Assembly (NCBI GenBank): GCA_036873135.1
Contig: JAPTYO010000002.1
Location: 18,440,452-18,504,451, forward strand
Source of the DNA: Clarkia xantiana subsp. parviflora
Taxonomy: Eukaryota > Streptophyta > Magnoliopsida > Myrtales > Onagraceae
Reading direction: 5' to 3'
Length of the DNA stretch: 64,000 nucleotides
The notes beneath the pieces were generated by a model, which saw only the letters and a list, made by a program, of their open reading frames with translations, did no database searches and was not told the origin of the DNA. This document shows, piece after piece, positions 44,250-56,461 of this stretch. Position numbers and translations under genes: made by a program. Position 1 is the stretch's first letter. Each line of letters opens with the position of its first letter.

Positions 44250-45855
44250 CTTAGAGTCTTCGGTGGAGCAGTTTGACATATACAAACGTAACTATACACT
44301 TTTCATGCAATTTTATATCACAATACCAACAAAAATTGATTTAATGCTAAATGAAATTTCAATTCATTAAAATCTAAAATTTATACTTGATTTTATGTCA
44401 ATTACTTATTTAACTACTAATTAGGTTGTACACAATTTGATTTAATTGACAGACGGAAAACTAAATTAATGATTCAAGAACCTAAATGTTGGACGATGAG
44501 TACCAGGTTATCCGTAAAAGGTCAAAATTCAAGAACCGTGGTTGACCCATATTTTGACAATTGATATGATTTGACAAGTGACTGATCTACGTGATACAAA
44601 AAAAAATCTCAGCATGTACTCGAAGTTTGCACGAGTTGAGTACATTTCATACTTTATGGGTGGCTCAAATTTATAGGTATATTGTATTAATGAGTTAATG
44701 ATAATTATGTAACATGTCAGTTAAGCGACCTTAACAAAAAAGTTAATGCAATTTATCTAATGAAATTTTTAGTAATACTCAAATATTGTAGGGACTAAAT
44801 TATCAATTTTTTAAAACACTAATGTCTAAAGTTTATACTTGAATTCAACTTAACTATTTATTCAACTAACATTTAGGAGATACCTAATATGTTTGAATTT
44901 ACAAACGCAATAACTAAATCGATAGTTCGAGTCAATAAGTATTAAATATTGAGTAACATGTTATATGTAAATTCAAACTTCAAGAACCAAGTTTGATCCA
45001 TATTTGATATGTTATTTGAGTTAGAAAGTGACTAATTTATTTGCTACAAAAATGTTAACAAGCGGAACATCCTCAAATCAGTGATATAGTGAATGGAAAA
45101 ATGCATCTACCTGACATTTGCACCTATTAAATGCATGTTGACTCTAATTGATATATATTTGATGGATAAATTAATAATAACTACGGTGACCTACCAATTA
45201 AGCGACCTAAAAAACTAAAAATAACAAAATGTAATTGAATAATTTTTATAGTAATAAATAGTAAAGATAAATAGATGGGTCTCAAAGATAAAAAGAGTAA
45301 ATCACCATTTTATAAAAATATTGTAGGGACTAAATCATCAATTTTTTAAAACACTAATGTCTAAAGTTTATATTTGAATTCAACTTAACTATTTATTCAA
45401 CTACCATTTAGGAGATACCTAATATGATTGAATTTACAAACGCAATAACTAAATCGATAGTTCGAGTCAATAAGTATTAAACATTCAGTAACATGTTATA
45501 TGTAAAGTCAAACTTCAAGAACCACGTTTGATCCATATTTGATATGTTATTTGAATTAGCAAGTGACTAATTTATTTGCTACAAAAATGTTAACAAGCGG
45601 AACATCCTCGAATTAGTGATATAGTGAATGAAAAAATGCATCTACCTGACATTTGCACCTATGAAATGCATGGTTGACTCTAATTGATATATATTTGATG
45701 GAGAAATTAATAATAACTACGCTAACCTACCAATTAACCGACCTAAAACTAAAAATAACAAAATGTAATTAAATGATTTTTTTAGTAATAAATAGATGGG
45801 TCTGAAAGATAATAAGACTAAATCGCCATTTTATAAAAATAGGGGAACTAAATAT
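44250..45855. repeat. about 535-bp tandem repeat inside Helitron L
   Basis: Two closely similar units begin ATTGTAGGGACTAAAT at 44785 and 45320. A third, more diverged unit precedes them at about 44250-44784 (shared: ACTTGATTTTATGTCAA, CAAGTGACTGATCTA, CAGTTAAGCGACC). Internal reading frames are absent. Confidence 0.8.
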
Positions 45856-45911
45856 AACACGTATATATATATATATATAATACAATAAAAAATATAGGAA
45901 CTAAATATAAC

Positions 45912-45916
<5 letters not shown>

Positions 45917-45966
<50 letters not shown>
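45917..45966. repeat. (AAT)n microsatellite
   Basis: About 16 triplets of AAT near the 5' end of Helitron L. Confidence 0.95.
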
Positions 45967-45969
<3 letters not shown>

Positions 45970-46040
45970 TTTAAAAAAAATGTTCAAAAGGTACCTTTTG
46001 GGGGTGAGGACAACTCTCACATTTTATATTGGTATAAAGA

Positions 46041-47978
46041 TTTTTACATTGATATGATATTATTTTAATGTATTTATATACATTAATTTTATTTTATTAT
46101 AAAAAAATACAATTTTTTCTATGGTACATATATTATGAATTTTAATTTTTCCATGCGAAATTTAGGTGACAACATTTCTAATTACATATGATAGATCAAT
46201 TTAAAAAGAAATTCTCACAGAAAACTATTTTAATGTCTTTAGAGAATGAATTTTTGAAAAACTAGTAGAAGACACTCGAAAAGTATAGTATTCATAAATA
46301 TATATGTATAATATACATATAACATTTTTTTTGCCAAATATATATAATACTGATTACCTAAAGTGAAATACATTAGGGTCCTCCTCAAAATACAAAAAAA
46401 TAGAGTCCAATTAAAATCAACCTCATCATCAACTACACCATATATTTTTTGAGTGCACAATAGATAATTATCTCATAATTTTAATTTAATATTATTTTTT
46501 AGATAGATAATTACCTTAGCCCCGCCGCTCCTAGCTTCTGTTCTTCTTGTCTTTAGTATTTTTTTTTTTACTTTCAGATAAATTTAATGTTTAAACATTT
46601 ATATTAGTTTTTTCCTATATAATATTTACATAATAATTTAGTTTATTATAACATAAGAATACTTATAAACTCATTTATGCTTTAGAGTTCACTCGACCTT
46701 AATGTTCACCTAATTAATAGGTTTTTGGAAAAATAATTATAAAATTATTTAAGCACATTTACCCTCTAGGGTTCGCCCGTCCCGGTAGGGTTTTAGAAAA
46801 AAAAAAATATACACAAAACTACTGTAAATTATCATATCTTAAATGTTAAGTTCTTATAAAATTAGTCGGATAAGAAAATGTGATAACAAATAATAAATTT
46901 ATTTTTAATAAAAATAAATGCATATATAAATTAAGTAAACTTAACTAGATTTAAAAAGTAAATGGTTAAAAGAAACGGTTACATACTTAAGCATTTGAAA
47001 ATATTACACGTGATACACTCTACAAAAAAAATTTACAAAAAATTAATATATTATTATAAGACTGACATCTATTTTTTTTGCGTTTTAAGGAATTTTCTTA
47101 TCTTATACGCTCTCCTACTTATAAACATTCCATAAAAGGAACATCACGTATGATGAATATCATCTTCTAAGAATGGACGTGTATCAATATATATTCTAGA
47201 AAATGTTACGCTAGTTTTTTTTTTTTTTTGGATAGAAATGTTATGCTAGTTGGTCGCCTGTGAAAGCTAGTTTAGTATATTAGATTTGACATTCGTTATA
47301 TTCTTGTACACACTATTTGCGTACACTTTACTATGCATTAATTATTTGTTAACAACAATTTATTTATCACATACAGGTATTTATTTATCTCACGTTGGGT
47401 TATGTTAACGAGAAAAAAAAACATTTGGTTATGTTCATGTAATTATTTTAATCCATTCCTACTCCATAAAAAGGTAACATATCGGATATGACAGATTTAC
47501 TTTACCGTTTAGTATGAAGAAGAGTATTAGCTAGGCAATAAATAGTATAATTGCACGTAAAATAATGTATATTAAAATTATGGTTTGGGTAAAACTTTAA
47601 AGCCGACTTACCCCTAGTTAAATGTAAATGCCTACGGCTAACAAAAGAGAGTTAGATATTGTTAGCGACACGAATATATATATATATAACATTCTGGAAA
47701 AGAAAAAGAAAGAATAAAGGTAGTCTAGATAGGTAATGATAATTAGTGACATAAGCAGAGTATAATAATTACATAATAATTCTTTTGGACAAATAATAAT
47801 TACATAATAATATATTGTTGGGGAAGAATATGTTTATGTAGGGAAGGATTTTCAATTCCAAAATGAATGAAATCATGTCTTTGGTCACCTCTTCAACTAA
47901 AGAGAGGAAACACCCAAAACTATGACTCTTCCTCTCTATAATAATTGTACTCTTATACAATCATTTATTATATTTTAT
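46041..47978. other. AT-rich spacer
   Basis: No gene recognised. Short frames (46239-46460 and 47769-47960, minus) lack domains. Contains a poly-T run at 47216-47229 and short TA runs. Confidence 0.5.
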
Positions 47979-48102
47979 TAATTAAAATCTGGATGATGTG
48001 ATTCATGCAGAATCGCGAGGTTCATATTTTACTTCCAATAAAAAAACATCAGCCTCTCGCGATTTTGCGTGAATTACATCAGCATACAGATTTTAATTAA
48101 TA
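47979..48102. mobile_element. foldback hairpin, about 120 bp
   Basis: Arms AATTAAAATCTGGATGATGT...AATCGCGAGG (47979-48020) and the complement CCTCTCGCGATTTTGCGTGA...CAGATTTTAATT (48053-48100) pair over about 40 bases with a few mismatches, leaving a loop of about 32. It could be a small foldback MITE or a hairpin RNA source; TA-rich flanks hide any duplication. Confidence 0.55.
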
Positions 48103-48620
48103 TATATGTTGACCGAATTTAACTAAGTATAATATGCATCATATTTTAGCAAATTTTATTGGTAAATATAGTCGTCGGATTAATTTTCCCAATTCAATTC
48201 AATTCGATTTCATTTATATGTTATACAATTTTTTCTAACTTAATAATAAAGTTTTTTCTGTGTATTTTAACTTGGTAATGTTTTATATGCCTAGCTATCA
48301 AAACTCTCAAATAAGCAACGTGGTCTTTTTATTTATTTCATTATGATTATGAAGTGACTCCTCAAATAATCGACGTGGCTATTACAAGGATACGATACGT
48401 AGTGTAGACTTATAATAATATTTCAAACAACTTATATAACATATATATATATATATATATATATATGGCTAGCTGTATATATATTATATAGTACGTTTTC
48501 ACTTTTCAATTAATAATTATTAAAATTAAATGTAAGCAAGAAAAACTAAATGAAATATATAATAATTGAATTAAGTGATGATTTATATAATTTATCTTGA
48601 TATTTATATATATTAATTAA
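48103..48620. other. AT-rich spacer
   Basis: AT-rich, with a (TA)n tract at 48440-48466. Nothing else of note. Confidence 0.5.
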
Positions 48621-48959
48621 TTAAAAAGATCGAAGTGGGAGACAAAAGTGAAAAATATATACAAGACACTGAAAGCCAGAGGAAGCGCGTCAAGACCCCT
48701 TTGTTTGCATTCCTATATAAGCCAGCCTCTCGTCTCTTGATAGTTGATAGCCATAGCCCCCACCACACACACCAAGGGGGTATAAATAATATATGTATTG
48801 AGGGGGGTCCTATCTATGGTTGAATTTAAGAGTCATTATTAGATATATAAGCCCTAAAGTCTTTCTAGTAATTAATTGCGTATATTCCTCCATCACAAAC
48901 AAAATAATGTGCATGGTGGCTTTCATTAATTTACGCTAAGACTCCGTAGTATTAAACCT
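48621..48959 (+). promoter_or_regulatory. possible orphan promoter
   Basis: A GC-richer block with a good TATA box (TTCCTATATAAGCCAGCC, 48710-48727), CACAC/CCCCCACC-rich sequence after the expected start and a run of ATGs with no long frame. Downstream sequence is taken over by copia J at about 48960. It may be the promoter of a gene displaced by J. Evidence is motif-level only. Confidence 0.3.
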
Positions 48960-49136
48960 TATCACTAACCTATAAACTCCGGGAAAAAAAAATTACAGAA
49001 AGGAATCTGAGAATTTCATTCAATGGAACACCAAGTTACAAGTTACATATAATCTTCTATTTATAGTATGGATAGTTAGTTATCTAACTAACTTATGCTT
49101 AAGGCATAAATGACATCAGCACAATATATACTACTC

Positions 49137-49523
49137 CTAATATTCTTTATCATTTTTTTCTTTCTTCTCTTCATGCGTATCCTCATCTGATTGTTGCAGT
49201 CGCTCCTTTTTTTCCCTGAAGACATCCTTTATACCATACTGATTCAGAAGAAATTTGTGCGCCTCTTTTTCCAAAGCTTTCGTGAGTAAGACTACAAGCT
49301 GATTCGTAGAAGGCCCAAAAGAAGGCAAAGTAGTACCCTCTATCACCTTGCTCTGTATGAAATAACAATCAATATCTATGTGCTTAGTCCGCTCATGAAA
49401 CATTAGATTTTTACTGATCTGAATTGCAGCTATACTTTCTGAGAAGATATGGATTCCATTCGCAGAACCTTTGACATTCATTTTCATCAAAAGTTTCTTC
49501 ATCCATATAGCTTTCTCCCACAA
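49137..49523 (-). pseudogene. copia RNase H end of J
   Basis: Shows an EKAIWMKKLL segment, IHIFSESIAAIQISKN (the DSQ-type site, here SES), HERTKHIDIDCYFIQSKV and QLVVLLTKAL. These are the last conserved motifs of copia RNase H, here with degraded catalytic positions. A low-complexity Lys/Glu tail follows. Confidence 0.8.
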
Positions 49524-49736
49524 CTCTACTAAGACTTCTGTTTGCCTCTACTCTCGATTTAGAGACAACATCCTCATTCTAAACTTTCAAATTCACCATA
49601 GTAGACCCAAGCTTTACACATTAAGCACTTAAAGAATGCCGTGAAAATAAGCAGGATCCCCAGTCAGCCTCACAGAAAGTCGTCAAAGAAAGATCAAGTT
49701 GAACTGGGTAGAATAATCATTTTCTAGGAGAAGACT

Positions 49737-50841
49737 TTATATCATATGACCATCATAGCTGCTTTGTAGTGTGATTGCAGACCTTGGACTGATTGGGATA
49801 AATGCTGAACTGAGTAAGCAATATATGGGCGTGTCATTGTTACGTAAATTTTTTTTTCCCACAAGTCTTCTGTAGAGAAGAACACTTGAAAACTCCATAT
49901 CTGTCTGATTGAGTCCAAAAACATCATATTCAATGGTGGTAAGTTTAAAATTATGCTCCATTGGAGTTGCAGCCGGTTTCCCAGCCCCTAAACCAACTTC
50001 TTATATTAATTCCAAAGCAAACTTCTTCTGATTAATCAAAAGACCTTCAGAAGAATAAGCAAAGTCCAGACCTAAGAAGTATCTAAGCTGCCTAGATCTT
50101 TGATATTAAAGCTTGGACAAAGGACACTCTTCAGTTCTTGAATTAGAATCTCATCATTTCCTATGATCATAAAGTCATCCACGTAGATTAACTTTAAAAC
50201 CATACGGGTGCCTTTTGATTTCAAAAAAAAAAAAAAAAAAAAAAAAAGAACAATCTGCTCTTCTTTGAACATATCAATATCTCAAAAGCTCTTGAGTCAG
50301 TTTTATATTCTATTGTCGTGATACCTGCTTTACAAACCTTTGTCTGATCAACTCCTTCAAAATCTTTAGGTCTCTTCATGTACACTTCCTCAATCAGATC
50401 ACCCTGAAGGAAGGCGTTATTTACATCCACGTGAAACAATCTCCATTTGTGTGCAGCATCAATAGCCAAAAGAGTTCTAACAGTTTCCATCTTAGCTATT
50501 GGAGAGAATATCCCATTGTAATCTTCTCCCTCAACCTGAGTATATCATTTTGCAACCAGTCTCGCTTTGTATCTTCCAATATTGCCATCATACTTGTACT
50601 TCACTTTATATAGCCAATTGCATCCTATTGCAATTTTATCACTAGGTAAATCCAACCAAACCCAAGTATTATCATCCTCCAAAGCTTTGATCTTTGCCTT
50701 CATTGCTTGAATCCTTAGCATTCTTCGTTGCTTCAGCATAAGTAGCAGGTTCCTTGATTTTGGCTGTACTGGCCAAAAAACAACAAAATTGAGATGAAAT
50801 TCTGTTATAGCTAAGGTAATTCTCAATACCAAAAGTTGCAT
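49737..50841 (-). pseudogene. copia reverse transcriptase of J
   Basis: 50841-50545 carries the start (ALEDDNTWVWLDLPSDKIAI, YKARLVAK); 50490-50221 the fingers (WRLFHVDVNNAFLQGDLIEE, KRPKDFE); about 50200-50072 the palm (LKLIYVDDFMIIGNDEILIQ, catalytic YVDD intact); 49961-49737 the connection. Blocks are separated by stops and frameshifts, and a homopolymer of about 24 A (50223-50247, plus strand) interrupts the domain. Confidence 0.85.
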
Positions 50842-51616
50842 TAGTTTTTAAGGTTGTGTGATAAAACACTGAGATGAGCAGGTACCCTTGTATGTCGAGA
50901 AGATCTCCTCAAACCAACATCGTTGTTAGGAGGAGGGTCACCTGCAGTGTGAGTTATAACCGCAATTGGAACTGGAGCAGTGACACGATCCTCACAAAGT
51001 TGGAATGAATCCTCATCAGTGTAAAATGGCTCCCCTTCATTATTAGTTCTCAAATAAGAAAACTTGCTCGGTAGTTCATTCTTGCTCATGCGGAAAGAGA
51101 AAATCTCTTCATTGAACTCCACATCTCTACAAACGTGAAAAACCTTATCTGAATTGTTCATAACCAAATATCCCTTCTGAGTCATGGAATAACCCATGAA
51201 CATAGCAGCCTCAGATCTTGAACTGAATTTTTCATTGTTGTTCAGTTTCGTAAACATAAACAACTAAAGACTCGAAGATGACTGTGATTTGGCTTATTCC
51301 CATATAAACACTGATAATGTGACTTTCCTTGAAGAACAACAGATGAGAGAATATTAAATATATAGCATGCCACTAGAACACAATAACCCCAATATCGTAT
51401 TGGAATTGAAGCTTGTAGACGCACTCATCTAGCAACATTCAGAAGGTGTCTATGTTTGCGCGTCACACGTCCATTTTGTTGAGGCGTGAAGGAGCAGTTT
51501 GTCTGGTGAATGATCCCAAGTTGTTGACATGGAGAAGTAACTTGAGAGTATAAAAGCTCTCCTCCATTGTCGCTCCTAAAACGCTTCACTGAGACACAAA
51601 ATTGGTTTTTAATCAT
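50841..51616 (-). pseudogene. copia integrase of J
   Basis: 51616-51425: VKRFRSDNGGELL (catalytic Asp kept), IIHQTNCSFTPQQNGRVTRK. Relatives have GRVERKH here, so the catalytic Glu is Thr. 51424-51242: the YWGYCVLVACYIFN helix and SVVLQGKSHYQCLYG. 51263-50841: EAAMFMGYSMTQKGYLVMN and a C-terminal linker with VGLRRSSRHTRVP. Frames are split. Confidence 0.85.
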
Positions 51617-52311
51617 TAGAAGAAACTTCTTTATCTGAAAATGTCATCACTCTTACATTTAAGAAATACTGATAGTGATGCATTATAGGAGTTTTATAAG
51701 GGCCTCAAAGGTCCAGATAAACCAGGTCAAAAGGAGATTGTGCATGAGAATCACTTATAACTAAATGTAAGCGAGTTTGATTAGCAAGTGGACAAACAAT
51801 ACACTGCTTTATTTGACTAAAAATATCCTTTGACTAAGACTTCGAAGACATAATAGACAGCCTAGAATGAGAACAATGTCCCAATCTCTAATTTCACAAA
51901 GAGAACCAACTTCAGCAACTCATGTATCATCAGTATTCCCAGCTAACCTTCAATTGTCTCTTCTATCAGCACAAACTTTCAACATGTACAAGCCTTTATT
52001 CAGAATCCCAGTCAGCAGAGTCCTCCCATCTGAGAGGTCATGTATGATCATATAATCACTATTGAAAATGATATGACAATTCAATTGCTTGAGGAGTTTA
52101 GAGACAGCAATCAAGTTGTATTTGAACTCAGGCAAAGCAATACATTTTGTAAACAAAAGTCAGAACTCAGAAAATACTCACCAATATGAGTGACGCTACA
52201 TTGCTGACCATTGGGAAGATGAACAAACTGATTAGAAGTATTATTAGGCCTCAAATTCACTAGCCAATCTTCATGATAAGTCATATGGTCTGTGGCAAAT
52301 GAACTATCCAA
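51617..52311 (-). pseudogene. copia protease and pre-integrase region of J
   Basis: 52311-52111 has MDSSFATDHMTYHEDWL, which matches the copia protease site region (usually DSGAT.H); here the Gly of D-S-G is Ser. 52156-51950 has PEFKYNLIAVSKLLKQLNCH and IHDLSDGRTLLTGIL, the typical protease end and pre-integrase start. The rest to 51617 is broken. Confidence 0.75.
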
Positions 52312-52399
52312 TCCATAGTTTTAGAAGAAAGTAATACCTGCCATAATAGCAGCACGAACCTCTGAAACATCTTATTTCCCTTTATTCATTGATCTCAGA

Positions 52400-52984
52400 A
52401 ATTGCAGTTGTGTTTGAGTGAAAGGAGCAGCAGTAGAAGTAGTCTAATCTTTCCCCTGTTGTAAATGATCATTGTCAATATGATTCCTTTCATCAATATC
52501 CATATCAATTGATGTGTTATTTGCTGCCCATCTCTTCATATATAACATTTTCAGGTACCCAATTCTTAGTCCAGCAAGTATCCATCTTGTGACATTTTCT
52601 TCGACAGAAGGTACATATCCAATCTGACTAATCTATTTTTCCTTTAAAATGTCCACTAGACATATTTCTATTTATGTTGAATTGAGAACCCACTGAATTC
52701 ATTCTTGAATTTGAACTCCTAAATGAATCTTTGTTATTCTCATAGGAAGAATTGTTCCTCATTGAATATAACGCAATAGAATATGGAATGCTCTCAAATA
52801 AACCATCTGTCATAGCACCACACACATTTGGTTGATTCTCCTCTTGTAAAAGAATTGAATATGCAACACTTAGACTAGGTAAAGGTTGTCTCATCAAGAG
52901 ATTACTTCTTACAGACGCAAATGTTTCATTAAGGCCAATGAGAAGCTGGATTAGCTTATGCTTTTCTTTATGAACCGCGAGCAA
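52400..52984 (-). pseudogene. copia gag of J with zinc knuckle
   Basis: 52984-52628 reads KLIQLLIGLNETFASVRSNL, MRQPLPSLSVAYSILLQEE, the conserved end of the copia gag (UBN2-type) domain. The continuing frame holds CTFCRRKCHKMDTC at about 52575-52620, a perfect Cys-x2-Cys-x4-His-x4-Cys knuckle for RNA binding. The N-terminal part of gag is removed by D. Confidence 0.8.
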
Positions 52985-52990
52985 GGCAAT

Positions 52991-53721
52991 TGTTGCGTCC
53001 GGGATGAACTAGGGTCGTGTGGACGCGTTTGTTCGTATGGTTGTGCGGGTTGTTCGGGCTGTAACCCTTTGTCGGGAAGAGGTTGGGCCACTAGCGGGTG
53101 TTCGGTTGATCCCGGGGAGGTCTGTGTCTCGGTACGGCTGTGTCTCAAGGAAATGTCTGAGTCTTGGAAGGCGGCGGACTGTGCGCAAATGCGGATGTCT
53201 GGGCAACGGTTCCTGCACGAAGGACCAATGCTAGCACGGAGAGGGGGGGTGGTGCTAGCGGAGCCCTCTCCGAAGCTTAAGTCACTATAATGGCAAAAGA
53301 GTAATTTCTAGAGAGAGAATATTTCTAGAGAGAAGTCAGAGCTCAAAATACCAAAGTTGGGCAAAATGAGAGAGTGTGTCAAAATGGATGGCCAAGACCT
53401 CCTATTTATAGGCTTTCTTGGGACCGGACCCGGTTTTAGAGCGGTTTGATGACGGTTCAAGATCATGCGGTAACCGTCATCCATATTGGTAATGTGCGAA
53501 CTTGACTTCTCTACACGCAACGGTAATCGCGCGATACCCGTAAGGCAATCCGGACCTCGTCGAATTTGGGCAATTCGGCGAGGTCCGGTCCGGACGCGCG
53601 TAAATGCGTTTCCGGACCGTTTTGATACCGTGGGAGATGTTTTTAAACCGAGATGTAATTTTTGACGCGTTTACGAGGCCCGAAGTGTAAATACAAACCC
53701 GAATTGGACATTTATCCATCA
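52991..53721 (-). repeat. D 3' LTR (731 bp)
   Basis: Plus-strand ends are TGTTGCGTCC and TTATCCATCA. The TATA box on the minus strand is near 53401-53410. The U3 cluster has two hairpin modules (53545-53630), between the one of B 3' LTR and the four of C. The leader motif is at 53230-53272. Confidence 0.9.
53230..53272 (-). promoter_or_regulatory. interlocked leader motif, D LTR
   Basis: Same order and sequence as in B (CGGAGAGGG, GCTAGCAC, CCCTCTCCG, TGCTAGC in element sense). Confidence 0.7.
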
Positions 53722-54404
53722 CTTGCCCCCGAGTCAAGTAATGGTTTAGAACCTTTCTTGACTCTATTTTAGGTTAGGATACTTGTCCAATTTGAGTTTG
53801 ACGCTGACCTTTCGGTTTTGATCGTTGGTCGGACGCAAGCATCTTGATTTCGTCCGTCGTTTGATTTTCCGACCGAATGACTTTGTTTCCTGTCATCGCG
53901 GTTAGTGCAACAGGAAATGTATATGCGTAACGTGCAAGTACGGTTATCGTTGGGGATATGGACAATTGGTAATATACCATGCGGACATGCCTCCATCAAC
54001 ATGTATGCATAAGTAATGGACATGGCAAGATCGTAATTACGCAATGCAAGAAATAGAAACCGTATGCTTCTAAAATGACTTAGTGATTACCGAAATATGA
54101 ATCATGCGATATGGAATCATACGCGTATGATGACAAGTTTGATACGTGCAATGTCAAAGTAATCATGTATGTAGAGATAAATACTTAGAGGAGGGGGAAG
54201 TATACCGTAAGAATTTGTAGATGTATTACTCATTTGATCCTTATCATCAAGGAGTCTCTTGGAAGTAGTCGTTTGTTGCTTAAAGAAATATTTCCTTAAG
54301 TGTTGTCGTATTTGCTCTTCGCGGTTCGTCATATTGGTTGCATCGCTTGCATGATAGCTTCTTGAGATGTTGATCCTTTTTACTGCACGTACCAACTTTG
54401 CTAT
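53722..54404 (-). other. D 3' region next to LTR
   Basis: Homologue of 11861-12560 in B. Noncoding. Confidence 0.6.
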
Positions 54405-54590
54405 GTGCGTTGACTTTTGCTATGCGCGTTGACTTTTGATACGCGCATTGACTTTTGATACGTGCGTTGACTTTTGATATGTGCGTTGACTTTTGATACG
54501 CGCGTTGACTTTTGATACGCGCGTTGACTTTTGATATGCGCGTTGACCTTTGATACGCGTGTTGACTTTTGATATGCGTGTTGACATAGA
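54405..54590 (-). repeat. 19-bp minisatellite of element D
   Basis: About ten units of TTTTGATACGCGCGTTGAC with GATAT, GTGC and GCAT variants. The unit consensus differs from that of B at the same location. Confidence 0.9.
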
Positions 54591-54664
54591 TGTTGTCGTA
54601 TGAGCTTTGTCGATGAGCGTTGTAGGTGTGATTATGAGGCATAGCTACTCGCTGTACACAATCC

Positions 54665-54880
54665 ATCTTTGTCGACATGTACGTGCGTACATGGAAACAC
54701 TTAGAAAATATTTTCTCCTTATTGACATGCATCCTTGTCGACATGTATGTACGTACATGGAAACACTTAGAAAATATTTTATCCTTGTCGACATGTATGT
54801 ACGTACATGGAAACACTTAGAAAATATTTTCTCCTTGTCGACATGCATCCTTGTCGACATGTATGTACGTACATTATGCG
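54665..54880 (-). repeat. 50-bp repeats with 16-bp short units, element D
   Basis: TTGTCGACA at 54669, 54735, 54785, 54835 and 54851, with one degenerate ATTGACATG at 54721. Fewer long units than in B, otherwise the same structure with palindromic TGTATGTACGTACA. Confidence 0.85.
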
Positions 54881-56359
54881 TGCGTATTTGCCCCCGCACT
54901 TAGAATCTTTTCACCATCTCTGGCTATGTATGCCGTATCCGTATGCTTGATGCGAACACAAGTTATATGCCAACTTCTGATAATATGCTGACACGTGGTT
55001 GTATGCCGACAGCTTGCAATATGCTGACTGTCATCCTGAGTCGAGTACTTAGAAAATATTCCACCATTGTAATTTTGTATGCTGCGAGTATGAGCTCAGT
55101 GTTGTCACGCAAGGTTAATGTGTTGAAGAGGTTGCCCCCCTCGCATGATGCTTGTTACTTGTTGCCCGAAGACTAATAAGTCTTGTACGTACGTGGTTGT
55201 CTCACATGGAGCGTCTGTTGCAGAAGTGCTTGAATAAGTGTTGGTGCGTGTTTGCGCACTGACTGGATTGTTGATAGCATTTTCCAGGAAATCAGATCTT
55301 GCTGTCCTCTTGTCAGAATTAGTCTTCCCATGGTTGTTACCATGAGAGAGTCCACTATCTCCATCTTGATGGGAAAAAGCTTGTCTTTGCGGATAGCTGA
55401 TGTGTATAGAAATCCATTTGTTGAGAGGAATGTTCATACAAGTGCCCCCGCTACTCTGGAGCCTTCGGGCACGGTCGCGGTAAAAGGCTTGTGAGTAAGA
55501 CGTCCCATTGTATCTTCTTTGAACTTGTTAATTTTCCAAGTTATCGCTGGCTTGCAGTTTCTGTTTTTAGCATAATTCTCGAAAGATCCGACGCAGGGGC
55601 GCGTTCCTCGAGCGATTCTTAATTCTTTATGCTGAGCATGACCGTGCTAATTCCTTCTTGTGATAAAGGAAATAGAGTTGAGGGTTGTGCAGTGGTGTCT
55701 TCTGCCCCCCGGTCGAGGGACCGTCCCAAGGAGGAGCGTTACTCCTACCGAGGTAAGTGTTTGTTGATTGCTGATTGTCGCCCTTATGTTGAAGAGCTAT
55801 GTTGTGCTGAATGTTGAAACAATCATTCTTGTCGTGTCTTCTATGTGGATGACGACATTGCATTTGATGCTAACATTATGAACTTTTTGCCATAAGTCCT
55901 TAGAGATGATGTAGACTCCTGGTTGCTGTTGGGCTATCTGCTTCCAGCATGTTGAACCCTTTGTGAATGGGTTGATGTTGATAATTCTTTGTTCATGCTT
56001 TTACTTGCATGATATTTCGTCACCTGGACCTGTTTTCAATAGTAATTATGTGATAACTTGTTAGTAATATTTCATACCTTGAGTTATCTATGTTGTCCAT
56101 ATGCTTTGGACTTGAAAGATAGGATATATATATCCTTAGATGATGAACATGATGTCCGTAGTTGCGACTGTACGTCGCGCATTGTTAAGTGTTGTGATCA
56201 CCCCTCTTGGCTAAACTCCAAGGCATGGCGAGATGGGTAGAGCATAGGATGTTGCGACTTGCACATTATAGGTTTTGTTTGGAGAGGACGGTAGCAACTT
56301 CTGCTTGTTCCGCCGAGTCTATGTTTATTGAATGTGGATGACTAGTAACGTAGACATAG
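54881..56359 (-). other. mid 3' region of D
   Basis: Homologous to 13226-14360 of B and to the inverted end of C. Contains the 110-residue minus-strand frame (55105-55437) and a 78-residue frame (55627-55863) seen also in B; neither has a known domain. Not called as genes. Confidence 0.5.
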
Positions 56360-56461
56360 TGATGGATAAGTGTCCAATTCGGGTTCGTGTTTACGTTTCG
56401 GGCCTCGTCGACACGTCAAAAATTACATCTCGGTTTAAAAACATCTCCCACGGTATCAAAA

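Larger units (their letters stand above)
43906..46040 (-). mobile_element. L, non-autonomous Helitron
   Basis: On the minus strand it starts TCTTTATACCAATATAAAAT at 46040 and ends CTAG at 43909-43906. A hairpin GCGTGC-AAC-GCACGC (43932-43918) lies 8 bases before CTAG. The flanks are A at the 5' side and T at the 3' side, the A-T target of Helitrons. Length 2135 bp. No Rep/helicase ORF; the interior is a 535-bp tandem repeat. The call rests on terminal structure alone. Confidence 0.75.
48960..52990 (-). mobile_element. Ty1-copia element J, decayed, cut by gypsy D
   Basis: On the minus strand, from high to low coordinate: gag with a canonical zinc knuckle, protease region, integrase, reverse transcriptase and RNase H, all in copia order but with many stops and shifts. 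The 5' end (5' LTR, first part of gag) lies beyond the D insertion at 52991. The 3' LTR should lie at about 48960-49136 but its limits are unclear. The domain sequences differ clearly from A, E and F. Confidence 0.8.
52991..56359 (-). mobile_element. Ty3-gypsy element D, 3' part, cut by C
   Basis: Minus-strand relative of B: 3' LTR 52991-53721, polypurine tract (CTCGGGGGCAAGT) at 53722-53735 and 3' region to 56359, where C inserts. The gag and 5' LTR lie outside the window. The left flank GCAAT (52986-52990) should recur beyond the right window edge. D retains about 450 bp (55900-56340) that B has deleted. Confidence 0.85.
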
